Below, one piece after another: positions 24,005 through 33,764 of a stretch of 45,364 nt of DNA (position 1 is the first letter of the stretch; each line of letters begins with the position of its first letter). The notes below the pieces were generated by a model, which saw nothing but the letters and a program-made list of their open reading frames with translations, was not told the origin of the DNA and made no database searches. Location: assembly GCA_031418215.1 (NCBI GenBank), contig JANOXC010000150.1, forward strand, positions 1 to 45,364, written 5' to 3'. The DNA comes from JANOXC01 sp031418215. GTDB lineage: Bacteria > Bacteroidota > Bacteroidia > AKYH767-A > OLB10. A program made the translations under genes and the position numbers.

Positions 24005-24823
24005 TCATTTCAGCAATATACGTTGAAGTTCCTGCTGCGAACCGTTAAAAACATTTGCATCAACTTTATAATCGCAACCGAACAGCTTTGCTTTATCGGA
24101 GTGTTGCCAAAAGAGCCATTTAATATTGTTATCCACAATTAACTCATCACGGTAATAATGCGCGACCCAGAACTGATAATTGCCGAAATCGTCAGCAAGG
24201 TAGTTCTCAATAAAATTGATATTAGAATAAATTATAGGCTTTATTCTGTAATGGTTTTCAAGCTCTTTTATATATATTTTTAATTGCTTTACGATCTCTT
24301 TCCTTTTCATTCTCCCGGTTTCTTCAACATCTATAACCGGAGGAAGGTCTCCTCTTGTCAACGAAACATTCCTAATGAAATTTCTGGCCTGCATTTTGGG
24401 ATTGTTACGTGGCAAAAAATAGTGGTATGCTCCGCGAATAATGTTGTTTTTCTTCGCTTTTTTCCAGTTGTATTCAAATAGCGGGTCTTCCATCCATACA
24501 CCTTCCGTTGCTTTGATATATGCAAATTGAAACTGAAGTGTATCGTCATTGGTTGTTCTTGCTTTTAACTTTGACCAATCGATCTCATCCTGCCATTTGG
24601 AAACATCAATGCCATGCACAGAATAACCGGCCGGATAATAAATGAACCCGGCTCGATTTTCAGGATGATGTTGCCAATGTCTGTACCATCGAAAAGCACG
24701 GTAAGAAAAACGATATATCCCATTTCTAAAATAAAATGCAAAAAGTAAAAACAGTATTATATATAAAGTTGCTTTCCAGTTTTTCAACCATGACTTATTC
24801 TTTTTCCTCTTTTTCTTCGGCAT
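24005..24823 (-). CDS. Membrane-anchored GH25 lysozyme (N-acetylmuramidase)
   Basis: A 272-residue protein with a very basic N-terminus (MPKKKRKKNKSWLKNWK), one membrane anchor (about 19-34) and a periplasmic glycoside hydrolase family 25 domain. GH25 marks are HGIDVSKWQ (D73), FAYIKATEG, RGAYHYF and the catalytic PPVIDVEETG (D165, E167). It cleaves between MurNAc and GlcNAc in peptidoglycan. It is the second gene of a minus-strand pair, 30 nt after the GlcNAc kinase gene. The pairing suggests use or recycling of amino sugars released from the wall. Confidence 0.92.
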   Translation of the reverse strand: MPKKKRKKNKSWLKNWKATLYIILFLLFAFYFRNGIYRFSYRAFRWYRHWQHHPENRAGFIYYPAGYSVHGIDVSKWQDEIDWSKLKARTTNDDTLQFQFAYIKATEGVWMEDPLFEYNWKKAKKNNIIRGAYHYFLPRNNPKMQARNFIRNVSLTRGDLPPVIDVEETGRMKRKEIVKQLKIYIKELENHYRIKPIIYSNINFIENYLADDFGNYQFWVAHYYRDELIVDNNIKWLFWQHSDKAKLFGCDYKVDANVFNGSQQELQRILLK

Positions 24824-24853
24824 CCTATCACTAAACTCCGCTGTTCATATGTT

Positions 24854-25699
24854 TCATTCTCTGTCTAGAAAATATTTCATCAATTCATCAATTGGTTGTT
24901 TAATAATTTTCCCAACATTGAGAAAATGTGTTTGCGCAACTTCTAAAAGTTCTTCTCTGAAAATGTAGGCAATCGAACCAACAAAATGAACAGGCAGCTG
25001 TCTGAAACGATCATAGTGGCAAACATACAATTCAATAAATTCCCGCATGCCATGCCTTATCATCTGCTGAATAAATGGATCATGACGATGAGCAGTAAGA
25101 AACTTACTGAATGAAGCCAACCATACATTTGGTTCAGGCTGGTTATAGACATGCTTTATAATTGCATCCTTGTCAAGTTTATAGGTATCTCGAAAGTTGT
25201 TGTATAAATTTTCAGGCATCTGTTGGTAAAGAAAAGATGTAACCAGTTTCTTTCCATAGTAGGAGCCACTTCCTTCATCACCTAAAATATATCCCAGGCC
25301 ATAATTCCTTTCATGTACTAATTTGCCATCAAAATAACAGCTGTTGCTTCCTGTTCCAATAATACAGGCAATACCTTCAGTGTCACCACAGGTAGCATAA
25401 ACACTGGCTAGCAAATCGTGGTCAACGTGAACTTCAGCATTAGAAAAATATCGCCTGAATCCGGAAGCAATAATTTCATTCCTTTCCTTGCTTGAGCATC
25501 CTGCACCGAAATAACGAATAACAAATTCAGTATCCTTAAACTTATTGAGTTCCTTATTTTTATTTAAAGTATCAAAAACAAAATCAGCTGAATGAAAAAA
25601 TGGATTAAAACCAATTGTACTTAACCGTACCGAAGATTCAGCACCTTTATTAATTAACCAGTCTGCTTTGGTAGACCCACCTTCAATAATACATAACAT
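24854..25699 (-). CDS. N-acetylglucosamine kinase-like protein (BadF/BadG family ATPase)
   Basis: A 281-residue cytoplasmic kinase of the actin-like ATPase superfamily. The phosphate-1 loop EGGSTKADW starts at residue 6, and the central GTGSNSCYFDG and LGDEGSGSYYGKK blocks mark the BadF/GlcNAc kinase family. The C-terminal adenosine block is VHFVGSIAYIFRE. It probably phosphorylates GlcNAc or a related amino sugar. It is followed by the GH25 gene after 30 nt, in a likely two-gene operon for peptidoglycan turnover. The substrate is inferred from family and neighbour. Confidence 0.87.
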   Translation of the reverse strand: MLCIIEGGSTKADWLINKGAESSVRLSTIGFNPFFHSADFVFDTLNKNKELNKFKDTEFVIRYFGAGCSSKERNEIIASGFRRYFSNAEVHVDHDLLASVYATCGDTEGIACIIGTGSNSCYFDGKLVHERNYGLGYILGDEGSGSYYGKKLVTSFLYQQMPENLYNNFRDTYKLDKDAIIKHVYNQPEPNVWLASFSKFLTAHRHDPFIQQMIRHGMREFIELYVCHYDRFRQLPVHFVGSIAYIFREELLEVAQTHFLNVGKIIKQPIDELMKYFLDRE

Positions 25700-25836
25700 G
25701 ATCTTATAGATTTGTCTGCTAAATTATGGTATTAGTTTGTGCCAAAACAATTTTTCATCATGATCTTACTCATCAAGTTGTAAACACTTCAATTATATAT
25801 ATATGATTTTAAAAACATTCAAATTTGCAAAGTCCT

Positions 25837-26823
25837 TCAAAACGCGTCATGTTTTTTATTCTGCGAAATGTTTTCAACATTCCAGTTGATTTTCCGCACA
25901 AAAGAAGTTTTCCGTACTGAACAATCATTTTTCAGGCAAACCCTGCATGAAAAATCGAGGCAGCCGTCCGTATGAACAAACAACTCAACGCTTGTTCCAT
26001 ATTTGGATTTGATCAAGTTACTCAGCACATCAATTTCCCGGTGAGCTTCGTGCACGTTTAAAAACCATGGTACAGTAAGATGACAGTCGAGATGCAAAAT
26101 ACTGCCATACTTTATGATACGCAGATTGTGCATGTCAATCCAGTTTTCTTGACGATGTAGATTCAAATATTCCACTACTTCTTTCAATAATTCTTCATCT
26201 GCTTCATCCATAATGCCGGCTAAGGAAGTACGCAGAATCTTAATTCCGGTGTAAATGATTATCAAAGCAAATAATAACGCCACTGCACTGTCAATCCATA
26301 CATAACCTGTTGCACCAATCAGTACCAACCCTATTATGATACCAATTGTAGAATAGGTATCTGTCTGAAGATGCTTTCCTCCGGCGATCAAAGGAAAAGA
26401 GTTGTTCTTTCTTCCTATTTTTATGGCGATGTATCCAACAATAAAATTAATAAGCCCTGAAATTGCAACCAGCGCTATACCATAATCCAGCCTGCTTATT
26501 TCATGTGGCTCTCTGAGGTTTATGAGGGCTTCATAAATGATTAAAAAACCGGCGATGATTATTAGAACACCTTCCACTCCTGCGGAAATAAATTCGACCT
26601 TACCATGTCCGTATGGATGATTATAATCCTTAGGCCGGGCTGAAAGATAGAGGCTGTAAAGGCCCACAAAACCACTTACAATATTGATAATACTTTCGAG
26701 CGCATCTGTTAAAACGGCAACAGAACCGGTAAGATACCATGCAATGATCTTGATGGTGAACAACAGGATTGCTGTTACAGTTACTATTTTTTGAAAAAAG
26801 AAATTTTGCTGTTGATTTTCCAT
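25837..26823 (-). CDS. Cation diffusion facilitator (CDF) transporter with Cys-rich tail
   Basis: A 328-residue CDF exporter with six membrane helices and a cytoplasmic C-terminal domain. In helix 2 the metal site reads D40-A-L-E43-S44, where YiiP has D-x3-D, so the second Asp is replaced by Ser. In helix 5 the H151-x3-D155 pair (HLQTD) is intact. HPYGHGKVE after helix 2 is the usual loop. The C-terminal domain ends with four Cys (HTDGCLDFSCRVCLKNDC), an uncommon tail that could bind metal. Metal selectivity (Zn, Fe, Mn or other) cannot be fixed from sequence. Confidence 0.9.
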   Translation of the reverse strand: MENQQQNFFFQKIVTVTAILLFTIKIIAWYLTGSVAVLTDALESIINIVSGFVGLYSLYLSARPKDYNHPYGHGKVEFISAGVEGVLIIIAGFLIIYEALINLREPHEISRLDYGIALVAISGLINFIVGYIAIKIGRKNNSFPLIAGGKHLQTDTYSTIGIIIGLVLIGATGYVWIDSAVALLFALIIIYTGIKILRTSLAGIMDEADEELLKEVVEYLNLHRQENWIDMHNLRIIKYGSILHLDCHLTVPWFLNVHEAHREIDVLSNLIKSKYGTSVELFVHTDGCLDFSCRVCLKNDCSVRKTSFVRKINWNVENISQNKKHDAF

Positions 26824-27126
26824 TCTGAGCTCGACTTTCTCGCTGTTTAAAACAACAGTTGATTGTTGAAGGTGCTAAAATAGGCTGAAAAAACAACTCT
26901 CTAAACTCCTTAGGGTTGATGAACATTATGGATTATTCTAACATTCACCCTAGAAATAATGCTCAAAAAACAACCTTTAAAGGTCATTTTTCATTCATAA
27001 TCTGCGAAAAAGGGCTAAAAAAGCCTCAATTGTCATAAAATGTTAAAATTAATTTTAAATTTCATTGTATGGTTTTGTTTTTCTTATTTTTACCCCTCGA
27101 AAAAATCAAACTAAATAAAATAAAAC
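26824..27126. other. Divergent intergenic region
   Basis: About 300 nt between divergent genes. Toward the right, TATTTTTA (27085-27092) with ATTG (27064-27067) is a possible promoter for the 27127 gene. A TATTTTAG on the minus strand about 60 nt upstream of the CDF ATG may serve that gene. Nothing else was recognised. Confidence 0.5.
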
Positions 27127-28968
27127 ATGAAAAAATTAGTACTAAGCTTAATGGCTTTAGCAGCCATCACCTTTTCGCTGAAAGCGCAAACTTCAGGCGG
27201 ACCAGACACATACGGTTACACATGGCGTACCGACCTTGACCCAAATGGACCTGCTTATAACTGGGTTGAAATTGATGGCCTTCCGAATACCGTTGAAGTA
27301 ACCACCTTGACAGATGATAACGTTACGTCTGCAATCGCATTTCCAACTCCTTTTCATTATTACTGGTATGATGTTTCCAACTTCCGTATCGGATCAAATG
27401 GTTACATCACTTTTTCACCAACTACCAATCTCGCTTCAGTAATAGGTGGTTTTCCTCCCATTCCTGCTCCCGGATCACAGGGCGACGATTACATCGGAGG
27501 TTTTGTTACTGATTTAATTTTCGATCCATCTCAAGGACGATGCTATTATAATTTTACTCCGAACAATGATTCAGTGATCGTAACGTTTGACAGCGTTCCA
27601 TTCTGGGATGCAGCACTTTCTTTCACAGGCGCAAACACTTTTCAATTCATTTTCTCTTATGTTGACAGTTCTATAACTGTTCAATACAAAGAACAAACCG
27701 GAGCCAGTGCAGCTACTTCGGGATTCTTATCAACTGGTATAGAAAACAACTCCGGTACAATCGGTTTGCAATATCTTTTTGACATATATCCAACAGCACT
27801 TTCAGCAGTAAAATACTATTACCCTGCTGTAACTACGCTTGCCATTAATGATGCATCCACAACTTACAATGACAATACCGATAATGGTGCAATTTTCCTT
27901 TCCAAAAATGGAGGACCTTATACTTTAAAAACAGAAGTTTCTAATACCGGTAATCAGCCGCTAACTACTTTTAATGTGAAGAGTGAAATAAGAAGTGCGA
28001 CAAATATTTTGCAAGTTACTTCAACCACTGCAGCCGGGCCTTTGAACCCGGGACAATCACAATTAATTACTCAGGCGAACGCTTTCACCCCTTCAGCAGC
28101 AGGTGCATTCTTCTTCCGTACTGATACACAATTACCGGGAGATGCCACACCAAGTAATAATCGCAAGGATGTTGAAATTCAAGTTATTGATACTACTCTT
28201 GGAGCTATAACATTGGCTTATGAAGCTGCAAATGCATCTACAACTTCAGTTTCCTGGTCGGGTGGTGATGGAGGTTCAGCCGTTTATATGAAGCCTTCTT
28301 TTTCTCCATATATCATTAACTCAGTAAGTGAGTTTATTACAGCAGATGCAAATGGTAATGGTTATTCAATGATGATATTCGATGATAATGGTTTAAATGG
28401 TAGTCCCGGAACTTTACTTGATTCAGTTTTTGTGGCTCCTGCAACATTTACCTTGAATGCATGGACAACTACCCAATTAACTACCCCTCTTGTTAAAAAT
28501 AGCGGAGGTTTTTATCTTCTATGGTATATGGGCGGTGATCAAGTTGCTATTGGATCTGTTTCAACTACACCACTCAGCAACCGTTCTTTTGAAGTATTGG
28601 TAGGATCAGGTCCTTCCAGCTTTGCTTCTTATCGTGATCGTGCTACCAATGAGTTAATGTTGCGTGCATCAATTTCGAAAGTGGTATCAGTAACTGAATT
28701 AGAGAAAGGCGAATTGTTTGGTAATTTCTATCCAAATCCTTCGTCTTCTGACAAGGTTTCTATGACCTATGATCTTACATCTTCTACTGCAAGTGAATTC
28801 ACTGTTAGCGTTTATGACACCAAAGGTCAACTTGTACAAAACAATTTAGTTTCATCACCAAAAGGAACGTTGGAATTAAATATTCATGATCTTCCATCAG
28901 GATTGTACTTATGTAAAATCGGTAGCGGTTCAATGCAAGTTGAACGCAGGTTTACTGTAATTAAATAA
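27127..28968 (+). CDS. Secreted T9SS cargo protein, unknown function
   Basis: A 613-residue secreted protein. A signal peptide (MKKLVLSLMALAAITFSLKAQ) is followed by a beta-rich region (about 25-240) with FRIGSNGYITF, which resembles the start of many large T9SS surface proteins. Ig-like or CARDB-like segments follow (about 245-360: NDASTTYNDNTDNG, LKTEVSNTGNQPL). The T9SS type A sorting domain runs from GNFYPNPSSSDKVSM to the end (RRFTVIK). No enzymatic motif was seen. It is flanked by its own promoter region and a strong terminator, so it is probably monocistronic. Ligand and role are unknown. Confidence 0.85.
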   Translation: MKKLVLSLMALAAITFSLKAQTSGGPDTYGYTWRTDLDPNGPAYNWVEIDGLPNTVEVTTLTDDNVTSAIAFPTPFHYYWYDVSNFRIGSNGYITFSPTTNLASVIGGFPPIPAPGSQGDDYIGGFVTDLIFDPSQGRCYYNFTPNNDSVIVTFDSVPFWDAALSFTGANTFQFIFSYVDSSITVQYKEQTGASAATSGFLSTGIENNSGTIGLQYLFDIYPTALSAVKYYYPAVTTLAINDASTTYNDNTDNGAIFLSKNGGPYTLKTEVSNTGNQPLTTFNVKSEIRSATNILQVTSTTAAGPLNPGQSQLITQANAFTPSAAGAFFFRTDTQLPGDATPSNNRKDVEIQVIDTTLGAITLAYEAANASTTSVSWSGGDGGSAVYMKPSFSPYIINSVSEFITADANGNGYSMMIFDDNGLNGSPGTLLDSVFVAPATFTLNAWTTTQLTTPLVKNSGGFYLLWYMGGDQVAIGSVSTTPLSNRSFEVLVGSGPSSFASYRDRATNELMLRASISKVVSVTELEKGELFGNFYPNPSSSDKVSMTYDLTSSTASEFTVSVYDTKGQLVQNNLVSSPKGTLELNIHDLPSGLYLCKIGSGSMQVERRFTVIK

Positions 28969-29005
28969 TAATTCTGCCCTTAATATTAGAGCGCAGTTTG
29001 AATCT

Positions 29006-29040
29006 AAAAAAACCCTTCCTTTTGATGGAAGGGTTTTTTT
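29006..29040 (+). terminator. Rho-independent terminator of the 27127 gene
   Basis: CCCTTCC (29013-29019) and GGAAGGG (29027-29033) with a 7-nt loop, flanked by seven A and seven T. Confidence 0.92.
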
Positions 29041-29119
29041 ATGATCAACAATTTAACTTGTATTATACCTCTAAATGTATGTATTATATGCCATTCAAAA
29101 GGAAATATGGAAAGTATGT

Positions 29120-29151
29120 ATTGCAAATGACTTATTAATAGAATATTTTTG
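29120..29151 (+). promoter_or_regulatory. Predicted promoter of the choice-of-anchor B gene
   Basis: ATTG (29120-29123), 20-nt spacer, TATTTTTG (29144-29151), an exact TAnnTTTG. The ATG at 29183 follows after a leader of about 25 nt. Confidence 0.5.
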
Positions 29152-29182
29152 TTAATCCAAAACATCAATTTTACTTTTTAAA

Positions 29183-31570
29183 ATGAAGAAACAATTACTA
29201 GTTATAGCCCTGCTTATTTCAACATATACACAGGCACAGTTAAACCTAACTTTTCGCTCACAGCATACTTACCCCACGGGTAGCGCCCTTGCAAATATTG
29301 GTGGATATGTAGATTCTTTAGGGAATGAATATGCATTGGTCGGTTGGTCAAGTGGTTTAGATATTGTTGATGTTACCAATCCGGTTAACCCTATAGTTAA
29401 ACAAACCATTACCGGCGCTACTTCCGACTGGCGCGAAGTAAAAACCTGGTCACATTACGCTTATGTTACCACTGAGGGAGGAAGTAATGGATTACAAATT
29501 ATCGATTTGAGCAATTTACCCGGTACAGTTATCTCTAAATATTGGAAGGGTTCCGGAGCAATCGCCAACCAACTTAATAAAACGCATGCATTGCATATAG
29601 ACAACAACGGTTTTTTGTTTTTATATGGCAATAACAGTGGTAGTCTTTTCAATGGTGCCGCCGTAATTGCTACATTGGCTGATCCCTGGAACCCTGTATA
29701 CCTTGGCCATACTACGGGCACTTATGTGCATGATGGATATGCTTATGGTGACACCTTGTGGGCTTGTAATATTAATGATGGCTATTTCTCTGTATGGAAT
29801 GTAAGCAATAAAGCAAATCCTATTCTCTTACAAACACAACAAACACCTGGCATCTTTACGCATAATGCATGGCTCAATGACCAACATACTGTTTTGTTCA
29901 CGACCGATGAAATAAGTGGTTCTTATCTTACTGCCTACGACATCACCAACTTATCAAACATCACTGAATTGTCGAGAATCCAATTGACTCCCGGATCAGG
30001 ATCAATCATTCACAATACACATACATTAAATGATTTTGAAGTAATATCCTGGTATAAAGATGGAATCGCCATCGTTGACGTAAGCCACCCTGACAACATG
30101 ATTGTAACTGGTTGGTATGACACTTACACACAGGGTTCAGGCGATGGTTTTAACGGATGTTGGGGTGTTTATCCTTTCCTGCCTTCCGGTAATATTGTTG
30201 CTTCCGATATTGACAATGGTCTTTTTGTTTTAACCCCCACCTATGTTCGCGGATGTTATTTGGAAGGGAATGTTACAGATAGTGTTACCGGCATTATTAT
30301 TAATGGGGCCACTGTCACCCTTGTAGGACAAAACATTTCAAAACTTACCGACCTTTCAGGAAATTACAAAACCGGGCTTGCTACAGCCGGTCTTTATACA
30401 GTGCAAGTTAGCAAAGCAGGCTATTACACAAAGACGTTTTCCAACGTTAATCTGAATAATGGCCAGTTAACAAACTTGAATGCCGCATTGATACCGGTAG
30501 TCCTTATTGCCATTTCTGGAAATGTAATTGACAATCTCGGCAACCCCGTTCCAAATGCACTTACCTCTTTTATTGGCAGCCTGGGAACATACAATGCTGT
30601 TTGTGACGCAAATGGTCAATTTACAATTCCGTCTTTTGTTTCAGATATGTATAATGTTACTGCCGGAAAATGGGGTTATATAAATACTTGCTCATCACAA
30701 ATAGTTAACGGAGTACCTTTTACTATTACGATAAATCCCGGATATTATGACGACTTTTCTTTGAATTTTAACTGGACAGCGTCCGGCGCAAGCCCGAACA
30801 TATGGGAAAGAGCCATCCCGGTTGCTACACTAAATGGATTGGTGATTGCCAATCCGGGTAATGATGTTGTTAATGATTGTGGTGATCTCGCTTTTGTAAC
30901 TGATAACGGTGGTGGTGGCCCATGGACACATGATGTAGATTTTGGTTCGGCTATCTTAACATCTCCGCTCTTTGATGCTACGCTTTATATTGACCCTTAC
31001 CTGAATTATAAAAGATGGTATTACAATGGCGGAAATTCAAATGGTAATCCCAATAATAATCCAAATGATACCATGAAAGTTTACCTTAATAATGGATTAA
31101 GCAGCGTTTTGTTGGAAACAGCCAACCCTTCTTCTCCTGATAACAGTACTTGGGCTGATCGTTCTTTCAGAATAAGTAATTTTATTACTCCTACGAATTC
31201 AATGAGCTTTATTATCACGGTGCGTGATTCTCAGCCTGTAAGCAATATCGTAGAAGGAGGTCTTGACCTTTTCACCATTACCGAAGGTGTAACTTCAGTT
31301 AGTGAGCATATTTCTAAGGAATTGTTAATAAATGCACAACCCAATCCGTTTAATAGCCAAATTAAGATTCAATATAGTTTAGCCTTGAATGAAATACCTG
31401 CAACAATTACCGTTTCAGATATTTTGGGTCATGAAGTCTTAAGTTATGCCTTAAAAAGCACAACCGGAGAATTTAACACAGGGGAAGGATGGTCTGCAGG
31501 AATATATTTTGTAAAATTAACTTCACCACAGGGAATAAAAACTTTGCTCATTAGTAAGAGCGAAAAATAG
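29183..31570 (+). CDS. Choice-of-anchor B (LVIVD repeat) secreted protein with T9SS domain
   Basis: A 795-residue surface or secreted protein. A signal peptide (MKKQLLVIALLISTYTQAQ) precedes a beta-propeller-like region with LVIVD-type repeats (GLDIVDVTNPVNP, GLQIIDLSNLPG, GIAIVDVSHPDNM). It ends in the choice-of-anchor B hallmark with GVYPFLPSGNIVASDI and GLFVL. Two carboxypeptidase-regulatory-like beta domains follow (about 358-520; EGNVTDSVTGIIINGATV and SGNVIDNLGNPVPNA), and a T9SS sorting domain starts at NAQPNPFNSQIKIQY. No catalytic residues were recognised. It probably binds surfaces or partners. Confidence 0.88.
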   Translation: MKKQLLVIALLISTYTQAQLNLTFRSQHTYPTGSALANIGGYVDSLGNEYALVGWSSGLDIVDVTNPVNPIVKQTITGATSDWREVKTWSHYAYVTTEGGSNGLQIIDLSNLPGTVISKYWKGSGAIANQLNKTHALHIDNNGFLFLYGNNSGSLFNGAAVIATLADPWNPVYLGHTTGTYVHDGYAYGDTLWACNINDGYFSVWNVSNKANPILLQTQQTPGIFTHNAWLNDQHTVLFTTDEISGSYLTAYDITNLSNITELSRIQLTPGSGSIIHNTHTLNDFEVISWYKDGIAIVDVSHPDNMIVTGWYDTYTQGSGDGFNGCWGVYPFLPSGNIVASDIDNGLFVLTPTYVRGCYLEGNVTDSVTGIIINGATVTLVGQNISKLTDLSGNYKTGLATAGLYTVQVSKAGYYTKTFSNVNLNNGQLTNLNAALIPVVLIAISGNVIDNLGNPVPNALTSFIGSLGTYNAVCDANGQFTIPSFVSDMYNVTAGKWGYINTCSSQIVNGVPFTITINPGYYDDFSLNFNWTASGASPNIWERAIPVATLNGLVIANPGNDVVNDCGDLAFVTDNGGGGPWTHDVDFGSAILTSPLFDATLYIDPYLNYKRWYYNGGNSNGNPNNNPNDTMKVYLNNGLSSVLLETANPSSPDNSTWADRSFRISNFITPTNSMSFIITVRDSQPVSNIVEGGLDLFTITEGVTSVSEHISKELLINAQPNPFNSQIKIQYSLALNEIPATITVSDILGHEVLSYALKSTTGEFNTGEGWSAGIYFVKLTSPQGIKTLLISKSEK

Positions 31571-31593
31571 TTTGTCGTTGTCCTTTTACTAGT

Positions 31594-31630
31594 AAGCCGG
31601 TCTGGTACACAACAGGCCGGTTTTTTTTTT
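31594..31630 (+). terminator. Rho-independent terminator of the choice-of-anchor B gene
   Basis: CCGGTCTG (31597-31604) and CAGGCCGG (31613-31620), one G-T pair, 8-nt loop, followed by ten T. Confidence 0.88.
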
Positions 31631-31710
31631 GAACATAAGCAGCAGTTGAAAGCATTGAAAACTTTAAGTGAGGGCATTCAATCAAATTCCATTTTATCCT
31701 CACATTTGTT

Positions 31711-33654
31711 ATGAATTCAGATTTGAAAAGAATCCATCTTCCATTGAGAATATATTTTACATTTTTGTTCCTGTTAATTGCCAATTTAATTTTGGCACAA
31801 GCCAAACTTTGCCCTGATTCAGAAAATAAAAAAGCTAAAAAATATTTCGAACAAGCATTGGATTCCCGGAAAAAGGGAAAGCCTTATAAAACAATTAAAT
31901 CTTTGATTGATCAAACGCTATCGGAAGACAGCAGCTATGTTGAAGCATGGAAAATACTAGGTGATGTCTCCTACTTTAATAAAGATTATCTCATTTCAGA
32001 AAATGCTTATCAAAAAGCTACCGATTTATGTCCTGATATTGGCCCTAACCCTTTTTATCGCCTTGGTATACTGCGCTATCAAAAAAAGGATTTCATTGGT
32101 GCAGAAAAAGCAATGACCACTTTTCTTGATTTTAATAAAGTGAAAGACGATGAAGCTAAATATGCAACTGAAGTAATTTACAAATCGAGGTTATTGGCTC
32201 ATCCCGTGCCCTTCAATCCCAAACCATTGAAAGGAGTAAGCACCAATGATCCCGAATACCTGGCCTGTATTTCACCTGATGGTGATTTTTGTTTCTTCAC
32301 ACGCCGGTATGAAATGCTGGTTAAAGGACTTTTAACGCCTGTTTCAGTAGAAAAATTTATGGTGAGCCCCAAAAATAATAATGAATTTCAAAAGGGAGAA
32401 CCCATGCCTTTTCCTTTTAACAAAAAGCAAAATAACAATGAAGGCAGTCCCAGCATCAGCATTGACAACAAATATCTTTTCTTCACTGAAAACAATAATG
32501 GGAATTTTGATTTATATATGAGTGAAGCGTTCGGTAGTGGATGGAAAGACCCGGTTCCGGTATTTGCAAATAAAAATGACAATGATTACTGGGAAGGACA
32601 GCCTTCCATTTCACCTGATGGCAATACTTTATATTTTGCATCTTATCGCGACTCAGTAACACAAACCGGTGATATATATATATCCAAAAAAGTAAATGGC
32701 AAATGGGCCAGCCCGGAATTACTGTCAGGACCGATAAATACTTCCGGCAATGAGAAGTCGCCTTTTATTCATCCGGACAATAGAACACTTTATTTTAGCA
32801 GTAACGGACTGCTGGGCATGGGCGGATATGATATATTTATTTCACGCCTTGATACAAACGGAAATTGGTCTGCCCCATTAAACTTAGGTTACCCGGTAAA
32901 TACTGAAGCAGATGAAGTAGGTTTCTTTGTTAGCACTGATGGACAACATGGTTATTTTGCAAGCAACAACATAAATAGCACCGGTGGTTATGATATTTTT
33001 GAATTTGCATTAAATGAAAATGTGAAACCTGAAAAAGTACTTTTTATTAAAGGTGAACTGAAAAATGATGAAGAGGATGAGCCTTTAAATGCAAACATTG
33101 AGTTGAAAAATGCAGTTACCAAAGAGACAATCACAGTAAATTATGATAGTGTCTCAGGAAGATATGCCTCTGTTGTTTTATTCAATCAGGATTATATATT
33201 AACCGTTAAGAAAAAAGGTTATGCTTTCTCATCTGCCTATTTTTCAAACGAAGACACTACATTGAATGAACCGGTTAAAGTGGATCTTGATTTAATAAAA
33301 AACAAAAAGGGAAAGGCTTACACTTTGAATAATATACTGTTTGAAACTAATTCTGCTGTACTAAGCCGGCAAGATCGGGTAATTATAGATCAATTTTCAG
33401 ATTATCTAAAGCTTAACCCTGAAATTAATGTTGCCATTAATGGTCACACCGACAATGAGGGCAACCCTGCTGATAATTTACTCCTTTCAGAGAAACGCGC
33501 CCAATCAGTTTACGATTACCTTATAACGACAGGTATATTAAAAGATCGTTTGAGCTACCACGGCTATGGAGAAACACAGCCTATACAACCTAATGATAAA
33601 TCTTCCCATAAAGCACAGAACCGGAGGACAGAATTTGTTATTGTGAATTTGTAA
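31711..33654 (+). CDS. PorE-like OmpA-family envelope protein (TPR, beta-propeller, CRD, OmpA)
   Basis: A 647-residue protein. An N-terminal signal (hydrophobic 11-29, ending LILAQA) has no clear lipobox. TPR-like helices span about 38-140 (AKKYFEQALDSRKKG, NAYQKATDLCPD). PD40-type propeller blades span about 155-425, with repeats such as GSPSISIDNKYLFF, GQPSISPDGNTLYF and KSPFIHPDNRTLYF. A carboxypeptidase-regulatory-like beta domain covers about 443-530, and a peptidoglycan-binding OmpA domain covers about 540-647 (NGHTDNEGNPADN, LSEKRAQSVYDYL, NRRTEFVI). This order is that of PorE, a periplasmic T9SS component that links the machine to the wall. Many paralogues share it, so T9SS function is inferred. 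It stands alone, next to T9SS cargo genes. Confidence 0.87.
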   Translation: MNSDLKRIHLPLRIYFTFLFLLIANLILAQAKLCPDSENKKAKKYFEQALDSRKKGKPYKTIKSLIDQTLSEDSSYVEAWKILGDVSYFNKDYLISENAYQKATDLCPDIGPNPFYRLGILRYQKKDFIGAEKAMTTFLDFNKVKDDEAKYATEVIYKSRLLAHPVPFNPKPLKGVSTNDPEYLACISPDGDFCFFTRRYEMLVKGLLTPVSVEKFMVSPKNNNEFQKGEPMPFPFNKKQNNNEGSPSISIDNKYLFFTENNNGNFDLYMSEAFGSGWKDPVPVFANKNDNDYWEGQPSISPDGNTLYFASYRDSVTQTGDIYISKKVNGKWASPELLSGPINTSGNEKSPFIHPDNRTLYFSSNGLLGMGGYDIFISRLDTNGNWSAPLNLGYPVNTEADEVGFFVSTDGQHGYFASNNINSTGGYDIFEFALNENVKPEKVLFIKGELKNDEEDEPLNANIELKNAVTKETITVNYDSVSGRYASVVLFNQDYILTVKKKGYAFSSAYFSNEDTTLNEPVKVDLDLIKNKKGKAYTLNNILFETNSAVLSRQDRVIIDQFSDYLKLNPEINVAINGHTDNEGNPADNLLLSEKRAQSVYDYLITTGILKDRLSYHGYGETQPIQPNDKSSHKAQNRRTEFVIVNL

Positions 33655-33764
33655 TGACCCACCTATTCAACCTATTCATTTATGAACCATTTTTTTTCAT
33701 TCACGTCCCTAATATTTATTGAAATGTTTACTATCTTTATTCAAACAAAATATATAAAAATAAT

